In this document: in pieces, positions 58,071 through 64,000 of the stretch | Layout: every line of letters starts with the position of its first letter | Position numbering within the stretch: the stretch's first letter is position 1 | Made by a program: the position numbers and the translations under genes | From: Actinophytocola sp963825445 | Lineage (GTDB): Bacteria > Actinomycetota > Actinomycetes > Mycobacteriales > Pseudonocardiaceae | Reading direction: 5' to 3' | Length of the DNA stretch: 64,000 nt | Assembly: GCA_963825445.1 (NCBI GenBank) | Contig: CAWGTM010000020.1 | Span: forward strand, 62,001-126,000 | Notes under the pieces: generated by a model | What the model saw: only the letters and a program-made list of their open reading frames with translations | Database searches by the model: none | What the model was told of the DNA's origin: nothing

Positions 58071-58556
58071 GTGCAGCTGGACACAGCGACCTACCAGCGA
58101 GTTCTCGGCGACGAACTCCGCAGGCTGCGCAAGCAGCGGGGTTGGACGCGTCGTGACCTGAACCGCCGGCTGCAGAGCGACATCTCCCTGCAGACGCTCG
58201 CCACCTACGAGTTGGGCACGCGGCAGTGCTCGGTCGTGCGGCTGGTGGAGATCTGCATCGCCCTCGACGAGGTTCCCCACGAGCTGCTCGGCCGCGTGCA
58301 TCAACGGGTGTTCAGCGACTCCCCGGTCGGCCGCATCCGGCTCGACCTCCGCAAGATCGTCCGCGACGAGCAGCCGGAGCTGGGACCCCTGCGTCGGTGG
58401 GCGAAGGGCAAACTCGCGGAGAGCAACGGCCACCCTCCCGACGTGAGCCTCGACATTGCGGCGCTGGAGCAGATGGCCGAACTGTGCGGCGTGGACACCC
58501 TCGACCTGATCGGCCGGCTGCGCAGGATCACCGGCACTCCCGCCGATACCGAATAG
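58071..58556 (+). CDS. BldD-like helix-turn-helix regulator
   Basis: 161 aa from GTG 58071, behind GAGAGGGG; GTG 58056 is an in-frame alternative. The N-terminal Xre domain is YQRVLGDELRRLRKQRGWTRRDLNRRLQSDISLQTLATYELGTRQCSVVRLVEICIALDEVPHELL. The C-terminal part (GRIRLDLRKIVRDEQPELGPLRRWAKGKLAESNGHPPDVSLDIAALEQMAELCGVDTLDLIGRL) resembles the BldD C-terminal domain in length and order, but the Arg/Asp residues that bind c-di-GMP in BldD (an RxD and a downstream RxxD) are not seen. Related developmental regulators are common in this group of actinomycetes. Confidence 0.75.
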   Translation: MQLDTATYQRVLGDELRRLRKQRGWTRRDLNRRLQSDISLQTLATYELGTRQCSVVRLVEICIALDEVPHELLGRVHQRVFSDSPVGRIRLDLRKIVRDEQPELGPLRRWAKGKLAESNGHPPDVSLDIAALEQMAELCGVDTLDLIGRLRRITGTPADTE

Positions 58557-58635
58557 ACGCCCGTGTTTCCCGGCCGGGCACCCGGGTACGCCTTCTCCTG
58601 AGCACGACCCAGGAGCTTCTCAGCGGGGTATGCCC

Positions 58636-58666
58636 GCGGCGCCGGTGTGTCAGAGCCCGGCGCCGC
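58636..58666. terminator. Hairpin between convergent genes
   Basis: GCGGCGCCGG (58636-58645) and CCGGCGCCGC (58657-58666) are perfect 10-bp arms with an 11-nt loop, between the stops at 58556 and 58697. Confidence 0.5.
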
Positions 58667-58696
58667 GGCGCGCCAAGTTTCCTGCCGCGCCGACCC

Positions 58697-59890
58697 TCAC
58701 CGCGCCAGCTCTTTCACTGCTTCGAGTAGACGGTCCACATCGGACTCGTCGGTGTACGGGGCGATGCCCGCCCGTACGGCTCCCGCGTCACCGAGACCGA
58801 GCGCCCGCGCGCATTCCAGCGCGTAGAAGCTGCCGGCCGGTGCGTTCACGCCACGCGCGGCGAGTTCCCGGAACACCTCGGCCGGCGCGCGGTCCGGCAG
58901 CCCGAACAGCACGGTCGGCGTGCGGTGCCGGTCGGGGGCGCCGTAACGGATCACGCCCGACAGGCCGCTGTCCAGGCGGTCCAGCATCGCGAGTTCGTGC
59001 TTCTCCAGCGCGGTCATCGACGCCACCAGCCGTTCGCGCCGCGATCCCGTGCCGGGGGCCAGTCCGGCCAGGAAGTCGATGGCGGCCGTGGTGCCGGCCA
59101 GCACCTCGTAGGGCAGCGTGCCCAGCTCGAACCGTTCCGGCACGGCGTCGGTGGCCGGCAGCAGCTTGTCCGGGTGCAGCGACTCCAGCAGCGCCGGGGC
59201 GGCCGCCAGCAACCCCAGGTGCGGGCCGAGGAACTTGTACGGCGAGCACACGAAGAAGTCGGCGCCGAGCGCGGCGACGTCCACCACCGCGTGTGGCGCC
59301 AGGTGCACACCGTCCACATAGACCAGTGCGCCGACCTCGTGCGCGGTGGCCGCGATGGTCGGCACGTCCGGTCGGGTGCCGAGCAGGTTCGACGCGGCTG
59401 TGACCGCCACCAGCCGGGTCCGCGGCGACAGCATCCGCGCCACGGCGTCCGGGCCGAGGATCCCGGTCCTGCGGTCGAACTCGGCGACCCGGACGGTCGC
59501 GCCGGCCGCCCGCGCTGCCTGCACCCACGGGCGGATGTTGGCGTCGTGGTCGAGCCGCGAGACCACCACCTCGTCGCCCGGTCCCCAGTCCTTGGCGAGC
59601 GTGCGTGCGAAGTCGTAGGTCAGCTGGGTCATGCTGCGGCCGATCACGATGCCCTCCGGCACCCCGGCCACGAGGTCGGCGCCCGCCTGCCGGGCCGCCA
59701 GCACGATCTCCTCGGCCCGCCGCTCGGCGGCCGTCACCGAGCCACGGTTCGCCACGGCGGATCGCAGGGCCGTGGCCACGGCGTCCGCCACCACGTCGGG
59801 CACCTGCGAGCCACCCGGCCCGTCGAAGTGCGCGGCCCCCTCCGCCAGCGCGGGAAACCGGGCTCGGACCGCACTGACGTCATAGGTCAT
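58697..59890 (-). CDS. Cysteine-desulfurase-like PLP enzyme (aminotransferase class V)
   Basis: 397 aa from ATG 59890. YDVSAVRARFPALAEGAAHFDGPGGSQVP is the typical start of the cysteine desulfurase-like group. Further marks are DHDANIRPWVQAA, VSNLLG-type AASNLLGTRPDV, VYVDGVHLAPHAVVDV (PLP-binding Asp and His) and the Schiff-base Lys in CSPYKFLGPHLG. The substrate is unclear: enzymes of this branch differ from IscS/SufS. It ends beside an endonuclease-like gene on the same strand (9 bp gap). Confidence 0.87.
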   Translation of the reverse strand: MTYDVSAVRARFPALAEGAAHFDGPGGSQVPDVVADAVATALRSAVANRGSVTAAERRAEEIVLAARQAGADLVAGVPEGIVIGRSMTQLTYDFARTLAKDWGPGDEVVVSRLDHDANIRPWVQAARAAGATVRVAEFDRRTGILGPDAVARMLSPRTRLVAVTAASNLLGTRPDVPTIAATAHEVGALVYVDGVHLAPHAVVDVAALGADFFVCSPYKFLGPHLGLLAAAPALLESLHPDKLLPATDAVPERFELGTLPYEVLAGTTAAIDFLAGLAPGTGSRRERLVASMTALEKHELAMLDRLDSGLSGVIRYGAPDRHRTPTVLFGLPDRAPAEVFRELAARGVNAPAGSFYALECARALGLGDAGAVRAGIAPYTDESDVDRLLEAVKELAR

Positions 59891-59899
59891 GGACCCAGC

Positions 59900-61057
59900 C
59901 TAGAGGTCCAGTTCCACCACCACGGCCGCGTGATCGGAGGCCTGGTGGTCGCCGCTCGTCAGCTCGTCGTAGGTGGCCCAGTCGACCGGCTTGGTCCTGC
60001 GGCTGCCCCACAGGCCCTTGCGGAACAGGTGACCCCGGCGGAACCGGGACTGCAGGCTCTTCGACATGAGCACGTAGTCGAGCCGGTTGGAGATGGTGCA
60101 CGAGTCGAACGTGCCCGGCCGCTTCGGTGTCTTCTCGAACCCGGGCAGGTCGTAGCAGGAGCGCAGCGGACCCGCGGGCTCGAACAGCGACTTCAGGTTC
60201 GGCGGCGGCTCGGTCTCGCTCGGCTGGCCCTCGTTCAGGTCGCCGAGCACCACCACGTGCTTGTCCTGCGCCACCAACGTGTCGGCGATCTCGCGGACCT
60301 TGTCGGCCTGCTCCCGGCGCCGGTCGCCACCGCCGCCGGACTGCGACTTGAAGTGGTTGACCAGCACGTGCACCAGTTCGCCGGAGGGGGTGCGGATCTC
60401 GTACTGCGGGCAGTCCCTGCTGAACACCGGATTCTTCCCGTTCTTCACGTCCACGTTGGACTTGATGGACTCGATCTCGAAGCCCCGCTTGGTCATGATC
60501 CCCACGTCGATGCCGCGGTCGTCGTTGCCGTCCACGAGCATCACGTGCTCGTAGCGGTCGTCGAGCAGTTCGCCGTTCAGCCGGACGAGCGCCGGTCGGT
60601 CCTCGGCCTCGACGATCGCGATGATGTCCGCGTCGATGTCGCCGATGACCCTGGCGGTCATGCGGGTGCCGACCTCGTCGGTCGCCTCGGTCGCCAGCTC
60701 CACCCAGCCGATCCAGTCGCCGCGGCCGGTCGCCTTGATCTCCACGGGCCGGGACCGGTCCTGCGGCTCGCTGTCGAAGCTGCCCCGGTTCTTGCGCAGC
60801 CACGCCCACTTCGGCGTCTGGGTCTGCTTGCGACGGATGACGCCGCTGTCGTTCTTGCCGTAGATGTCGAGCGTCACCAGCAGGTCGCGCATCCGGGCAC
60901 GATCGTCGTCGGTGTAGTCGCTCTTCGCGATCAGCGCGTTGAACTCGTGATAGGCGGCGAGCACGGGCTCACCGGCGGTCCAGTCGGCCGTGTCGAACGC
61001 CTTGGGCCGGCTGAACAGGTTCTCGACGTTGTACGACGCCACCACCACATTCGCCAT
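59900..61057 (-). CDS. Endonuclease/exonuclease/phosphatase-family protein
   Basis: 385 aa from ATG 61057. VVASYNVENLF is the first EEP strand; DADIIAIVEAEDRPAL carries the metal-binding Glu; VLVNHFKSQSGGG is the catalytic His strand; VVLGDLNEGQPSE the Asp/Asn pair; and DHAAVVVELDL the terminal His. No signal peptide. Such EEP proteins may be nucleases or phosphodiesterases; the extra R-x-x-K-Q-T-Q region after residue 75 is family-specific. It is in line with the PLP-enzyme gene. Confidence 0.9.
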   Translation of the reverse strand: MANVVVASYNVENLFSRPKAFDTADWTAGEPVLAAYHEFNALIAKSDYTDDDRARMRDLLVTLDIYGKNDSGVIRRKQTQTPKWAWLRKNRGSFDSEPQDRSRPVEIKATGRGDWIGWVELATEATDEVGTRMTARVIGDIDADIIAIVEAEDRPALVRLNGELLDDRYEHVMLVDGNDDRGIDVGIMTKRGFEIESIKSNVDVKNGKNPVFSRDCPQYEIRTPSGELVHVLVNHFKSQSGGGGDRRREQADKVREIADTLVAQDKHVVVLGDLNEGQPSETEPPPNLKSLFEPAGPLRSCYDLPGFEKTPKRPGTFDSCTISNRLDYVLMSKSLQSRFRRGHLFRKGLWGSRRTKPVDWATYDELTSGDHQASDHAAVVVELDL

Positions 61058-61096
61058 ACCCGAGAGGAGGGGCGGCGGTACCGGGCGGATACCGGG

Positions 61097-61666
61097 TCAG
61101 GGATGTCTGCCCAGAAAGGCGACCAGACGGTCGCCGGGCGTTGCCCCATTGGGCGCAGCGACGGCCGTGGCGAACCGTGCCGGGCGGTCGGCGGGGGTCA
61201 CGAGCAGGTCGGCCAGGTCGAGCATCTCCTCGGCCAGTCCCGCGGGGATCGGCCGGGTCCGGCCGCACGCGGCCGCCACGTCCCAGCCGTGCACGGCCAC
61301 CTCGAACGCGCCCGCGGTGGTCAGCACGGCGGCCGTCAGCTCCAGCTCGCCGACGGAGACCTCGCGGCGCGGCCGCGGCGCGGTCCACGCGCCGACCAGC
61401 CGGCTCGCCCGGTCCCGCAGCAGCGCCACCGGATCGACGCCCTGGGTCTGCGCCCAGTCGCCGGCGTCCGGGTACACCCGGCCGATGCTGGCGGCCTCGT
61501 GCAGGGCGAGCAGCGAGTCGTTCAGGTGGTCGAGCAGCGCCCGCAGGTCCCACTCGGCACACGGTGTCGGGTACGCCAGGTGCGCGGGCGTGACGTCGTC
61601 GAGGCTGCCGAGGGCGTAGTCGACGGCACGCTCCAGCAGGCCGACCCCGCCGAGCAGCGGCGTCAC
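61097..61666 (-). CDS. TIGR03086-family (mycothiol-dependent DinB-like) protein
   Basis: 189 aa from GTG 61666 (GTGA overlap with the sigma-factor stop). LLERAVDYALGSLDDVTPAHLAYPTPCAEWDLRALLDHLNDSLLALHEAAS carries the PTPCxxWDxxxLxxHxN motif, and AFEVAVHGWDVAAACGR the vHGWDla motif, both typical of TIGR03086. The His residues form the DinB-type metal site. Members are related to mycothiol-dependent maleylpyruvate isomerase. Pairing with the ECF sigma gene suggests a shared stress response. Confidence 0.88.
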   Translation of the reverse strand: MTPLLGGVGLLERAVDYALGSLDDVTPAHLAYPTPCAEWDLRALLDHLNDSLLALHEAASIGRVYPDAGDWAQTQGVDPVALLRDRASRLVGAWTAPRPRREVSVGELELTAAVLTTAGAFEVAVHGWDVAAACGRTRPIPAGLAEEMLDLADLLVTPADRPARFATAVAAPNGATPGDRLVAFLGRHP

Positions 61667-62625
61667 AGCGTGTCCGGCAGGCCGAAGGTGCCGAACAGGC
61701 GCAGGTCGAAGAACGAGACGATGTGGGAGAACGTGTCACCGCGCGCGGTGAACACCTGGACGCAGAACGGCCGGAAGACGCCGTCGTCGCCGCGCAGGTA
61801 CATCCCGGCCGCGGGCTCGCCGTTCGCCTCGGTCTCCACGAACCGGAAGTCACCGGGGCCGCCGGGGCACTGCCCGGCCAGGTGCCGCGCCACCTGCACG
61901 GGACCCTGGAACCAGGTGGAGAACGGCGGCATCTCCCACACGGCGTCCTCGGCGAGCAGCGCGACGATCGCGTCGACGTCCTTGTTCGCGAACGCCGCCA
62001 TGTAGCGCTCCAGCAGGGCGCGCTTGGTCTCGTCGGTCGGCTCGACCACGTCGTCCTGCGTGGGTGCCACCTCGTCGAGCTGGGCGCGGGCCCGCTGCAG
62101 CGCGCTGTTCACGGCGGCCGTCGTGGTGTCGAGCAGCTCGGCCACCTCGGCGGCCTTCCACGCGAGGACGTCGCGGAAGATCAGCACGGCCCGCTGCTTG
62201 GGGGCCAGGTGCTGCAGGGCGGCGATGAACGCGAGCCGCATGCTCTCCCGGGACGCCACGATGGCCGCCGGGTCCTCCGCGTCGCTCGGCATCGGTTCGA
62301 GCCAGGGCACCTCGTCGCGGATCTCGAGCGGTTGCCCGCCGCCTTCGCTCGGCCCGCCGAGCCCGGTGGGCAGCGGACGTCGGCCGCGCCCCTCGATGGC
62401 CGTGAGGCAGGCGCTGGTGGCGATGCGGTACAGCCAGGTTCGCAGGGTCGAGCGGCCCTCGAACCGGTCGAACGCGCGCCAGGCCCGCAGGTAGGTCTCC
62501 TGCACCAGGTCCTCGGCGTCGTGCACCGAGCCGAGCATGCGGTAGCAGTGCGCGAGCAGCTCACGTCGGTACGGGTCGGCCTGGGAGAGAAAGTCAGGCT
62601 CCACCGGCCGGTCGGCGACGGTCAC
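61663..62625 (-). CDS. ECF sigma factor with SnoaL-like C-terminal domain (SigG-like)
   Basis: 320 aa from GTG 62625 with AGAGGGGA about seven bases upstream; the longer frame was rejected. Sigma region 2: YRRELLAHCYRMLGSVHDAEDLVQETYLRAWRAFDRFEGRSTLRTWLYRIATSACL. Sigma region 4: ALQHLAPKQRAVLIFRDVLAWKAAEVAELLDTTTAAVNSALQRARAQLDE. The C-terminal third (YMAAFANKDVDAIVALLAEDAVWEMPPFSTWFQGP...) is a SnoaL/NTF2-like domain, used in such sigma factors in place of an anti-sigma protein. The architecture matches mycobacterial SigG. Divergent from a small zinc-ribbon-like gene; coupled to the TIGR03086 gene. Confidence 0.92.
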   Translation of the reverse strand: MTVADRPVEPDFLSQADPYRRELLAHCYRMLGSVHDAEDLVQETYLRAWRAFDRFEGRSTLRTWLYRIATSACLTAIEGRGRRPLPTGLGGPSEGGGQPLEIRDEVPWLEPMPSDAEDPAAIVASRESMRLAFIAALQHLAPKQRAVLIFRDVLAWKAAEVAELLDTTTAAVNSALQRARAQLDEVAPTQDDVVEPTDETKRALLERYMAAFANKDVDAIVALLAEDAVWEMPPFSTWFQGPVQVARHLAGQCPGGPGDFRFVETEANGEPAAGMYLRGDDGVFRPFCVQVFTARGDTFSHIVSFFDLRLFGTFGLPDTL

Positions 62626-62739
62626 GTCGGTTTCCCCTCTCGCGGTTACCAGTACAGACCCGTTGGCGGACCGAAACTCATCGGTACCCCGCGAGCTTTC
62701 CATTTGCGAGCAGCATGGTGGTTCGGGTTGGGTGGCCGG

Positions 62740-62964
62740 GTGACCGACACCCCGATCTCGCCGACGGTGAAGACCGTGTGCCACGGCTGTCGCCAGTTGA
62801 CGCAGGTCCGCGCCGACGACGGCGACATTCGCCCCATGATCATCCCCGGCTCGGGATCCGTGTGGTCCGACAAGTCGCCGGGCGGCATGGTCGAGGTCCC
62901 GTGCCCGGTCTGCGGCGAGGGCGAGGACCCCGGCTGGCTCCCGGGCTTCGTACCACCGGTCTAG
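62740..62964 (+). CDS. Small zinc-ribbon-like protein
   Basis: 74 aa from GTG 62740. Two C-x-x-C knuckles are present: TVCHGCRQLT and VEVPCPVCGEGEDPGW, separated by 36 residues, fitting a single zinc-ribbon. The rest is short beta-type sequence. It is divergent from the sigma factor gene and ends just before a 21-bp repeat array. No strong ribosome site is visible, so the gene call rests on the paired cysteine motifs. Confidence 0.6.
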   Translation: MTDTPISPTVKTVCHGCRQLTQVRADDGDIRPMIIPGSGSVWSDKSPGGMVEVPCPVCGEGEDPGWLPGFVPPV

Positions 62965-62965
62965 T

Positions 62966-63063
62966 CAGCGAGTCGTACGTTACGAACAGCGAGTCGTAAG
63001 AAACCGGGTCGGCGCACTCATGTCCGGACGGTACGACTCAGTGTCGAAACGGTACGACTCGCG
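62966..63063. repeat. Inverted pair of 21-bp tandem units
   Basis: CAGCGAGTCGTA starts units at 62966 and 62987 (21 bp apart); ACGGTACGACTC, the reverse complement of GAGTCGTACGT-like sequence, recurs at 63028-63039 and 63049-63060 (also 21 bp apart). The array lies exactly between convergent stops at 62964 and 63070 and can fold into a hairpin, like the larger array at 37587-37796. Confidence 0.85.
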
Positions 63064-63069
63064 GGCCGG

Positions 63070-63417
63070 TCAGGCGGCGCGGCGGGCGGCGAACATGCTG
63101 GCCGTGCACGCGGAGACCAGTTGCGCGTCGGTGCGGCTGCGGGGGCCGCGGTGGCAGCCGGGGCAGTGCAGCGTGACCGTGGCGGTGACCTCGTCCGTCA
63201 CCACCGCCAGGTCGCGCCGGCAGGGACGGCACCGGCGGAAGCCCGCGTGCACCGCGCTGTGCAGGCACTCGTGGATCCAGCGGCGGTGCTCCGAGCAGGT
63301 CATCCGGTCCAGCGTGTCCAGCCAGCCGGTGTCCTCGGCGTGGTCCTCGGCGACGAGCGCGTCGGCCAGGGCGGACATCCGATGGGTGGTGAGTGTGGTG
63401 GTCAGTGAGGTTGTCAT
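63070..63417 (-). CDS. Small Cys-rich protein, unknown
   Basis: 115 aa from ATG 63417 with GGGAC-type sequence upstream. The middle has several Cys/His positions (MTCSEHRRWIHECLHSAVHAGFRRCRPCRRDLAVV ... LHCPGCHRGPRSR), suggesting one or two metal sites, with C-x-x-C in CRPC and CPGC. The C-terminus is Ala/Arg-rich. I do not recognise the family. Its stop is 6 bp after the 21-bp repeat array. Confidence 0.65.
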   Translation of the reverse strand: MTTSLTTTLTTHRMSALADALVAEDHAEDTGWLDTLDRMTCSEHRRWIHECLHSAVHAGFRRCRPCRRDLAVVTDEVTATVTLHCPGCHRGPRSRTDAQLVSACTASMFAARRAA

Positions 63418-63496
63418 GGTGTCCGTCCCCTCGTTGCTTGCTCGACATGGATACGTCGAACCAGGGACGGTCGGTTCGACACATCGGCGAAAAACT

Positions 63497-63946
63497 TCAG
63501 CGGGCCTTGCCCTCGCGTAGCAGGGCCACCGACTTGTCGATTCGCCGCTGCCGGGTCTCGGCCGTCTTCGCGCCCTCGACGTTGAGCACGTGCCAGCGCT
63601 TGTTGCTGTAGGAGATGCTGTCGAAGAACGTGCGGGCCGCGCCGTCCGCGTCGAGTGCGGCGGCCAGGTCGGCCGGCACCTCCACCTCACGAATCTCGGT
63701 GTCCAGCTCCACCGTCACGTCGACCTCGTCGCCGGCCGCCACGCCGGCAGCCGTCCGGTGCTCCGCGCTCAGCGGTACCAGGAACCGGCCGTCCCTGGTG
63801 GCCACCGTGGTGCGGTAGGTGTGCGCACCGACCGTGATCTTCACCGTCGGCTTCTTCCCGGAGCCGAGCTGCTCGACGACGTCGGCGGGAACCTCGATGC
63901 CGGTGGCGGTCCTGCCACCCAGCTCGACGGTGCCGCGGAACTTCAC
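63497..63946 (-). CDS. YdeI/OmdA-family protein with DUF1905 domain
   Basis: 149 aa from GTG 63946 with GGGGAGG (63958-63952) five bases upstream. Residues 1-85 match DUF1905: KFRGTVELGGRTATGIEVPADVVEQLGSGKKPTVKITVGAHTYRTTVATRDGRFLVPLSAEHRTAAGVAAGDEVDVTVELD. Residues about 95-145 match the YdeI/OmdA C-terminus (VPADLAAALDADGAARTFFDSISYSNKRWHVLNVEGAKTAETRQRRIDKSVALLREG). In Bacillus YdeI protects against an exported cationic peptide; the role here is not known. Confidence 0.87.
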   Translation of the reverse strand: MKFRGTVELGGRTATGIEVPADVVEQLGSGKKPTVKITVGAHTYRTTVATRDGRFLVPLSAEHRTAAGVAAGDEVDVTVELDTEIREVEVPADLAAALDADGAARTFFDSISYSNKRWHVLNVEGAKTAETRQRRIDKSVALLREGKAR

Positions 63947-63951
63947 GACGG

Positions 63952-63994
63952 CCTCCCCAGGTCAGGTCAGCGGGAGCATAAACCTGACCTGGGG
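63952..63994 (-). promoter_or_regulatory. Inverted repeat overlapping the ribosome site of the YdeI-like gene
   Basis: CCCCAGGTCAGGT (63955-63967) and ACCTGACCTGGGG (63982-63994) are perfect 13-bp arms with a 14-nt loop. On the minus strand the 3' arm ends in GGGG, which is the first part of the Shine-Dalgarno GGGGAGG (63958-63952), and TATGCT lies in the loop. The layout matches that of the serine hydrolase gene at 20132-20173. Confidence 0.6.
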
Positions 63995-64000
63995 GCCGGC

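Noticed and set aside
58925..62005. 1026-aa + strand ORF
   Set aside because: Antisense of four well-supported genes; composition rich in Gly, Arg, His and Val with no recognisable motif.
1..64000. Mobile elements and prophage
   Set aside because: No transposase, integrase or structural phage gene and no terminal inverted repeats with target duplications were seen; the only candidate footprint is the 33-bp repeat at 49815-50076.
1..64000. tRNA and rRNA genes
   Set aside because: No acceptor-CCA or T-loop (GGTTCGA) pattern with a cloverleaf context was noticed; a covariance search would be needed to exclude a missed tRNA.

Overview
The window is very GC-rich chromosomal DNA with strong third-position G/C bias, many GTG/TTG starts, many ATGA/GTGA gene overlaps, and actinobacterial families: three AfsR-type regulators, DUF5753/DUF397, mycothiol-type TIGR03086, DUF3618, LpqH-like lipoprotein, an iniBAC-like locus and an EspC-like type VII secretion domain. 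A filamentous actinomycete of the Pseudonocardiaceae is the best guess; genus is not resolved. I saw no rRNA, tRNA, insertion sequence, prophage or CRISPR array.

Layout. 0-5.5 kb: end of a ricin-type lectin gene, a secreted protein and its broken paralogue flanking an LpqH-like lipoprotein, a frameshifted SDR divergent from a LysR regulator, a deacetylase divergent from a MerR regulator, and a frameshifted DHFR-like gene. 5.5-14.5 kb: a large AfsR-type regulator, DUF2007, a DUF397 / DUF5753-XRE / methyltransferase operon, a Tat-exported cholesterol oxidase, and an amine-dehydrogenase-like/AhpD-like pair. 14.5-25.4 kb: an ABC exporter-MerR operon, RidA-MFS, a WYL regulator with a clear operator and target, a serine hydrolase, Crp-GNAT, a TetR-flavin monooxygenase operon and a class II aldolase.

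25.4-34.9 kb is the most coherent block, a divergent ini-type locus. Leftward run an Hsp70-like protein, an IniR-like LuxR regulator and the aldolase. Rightward run IniB-like (hexad repeats, a perfect 102-bp duplication), a strong hairpin, then two overlapping dynamin-like GTPases (IniA, IniC) and a DUF3618 membrane protein. A perfect 11-bp inverted repeat lies in the shared promoter region. In mycobacteria this family responds to cell-wall stress and IniA remodels membranes.

35-46.7 kb: a second TetR-monooxygenase pair with a repetitive operator, a 22-bp inverted tandem array, a second AfsR-type regulator, and an RND transporter with its two-component system next to a muramidase-EspC fusion. 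46.7-58.6 kb: an MFS transporter, a membrane diguanylate cyclase with intact I-site, a third AfsR-type regulator frameshifted near its end, a phospholipase A2-multispan membrane fusion, an LCP enzyme and a BldD-like regulator. 58.6-64 kb: a PLP enzyme, an endo/exonuclease-phosphatase, an ECF sigma factor with TIGR03086 partner, two small Cys-rich proteins and a YdeI-like protein.

Two unnamed patterns recur. (1) A compound intergenic module (16.96, 40.86, 50.08 kb) joins DnaA-box-like 9-mers to a RecA-NDp/PafBC-type promoter (GTCGG, then TAnnnT exactly 15 nt later) and, twice, a G-rich GGGTGGGG...CGCGCG block. (2) Four intergenic arrays of 21-22-bp units (37.6, 41.0, 50.0, 63.0 kb), two folded as inverted arrays. 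At least four genes also carry single-base frameshifts, meaning either real decay or assembly indels.
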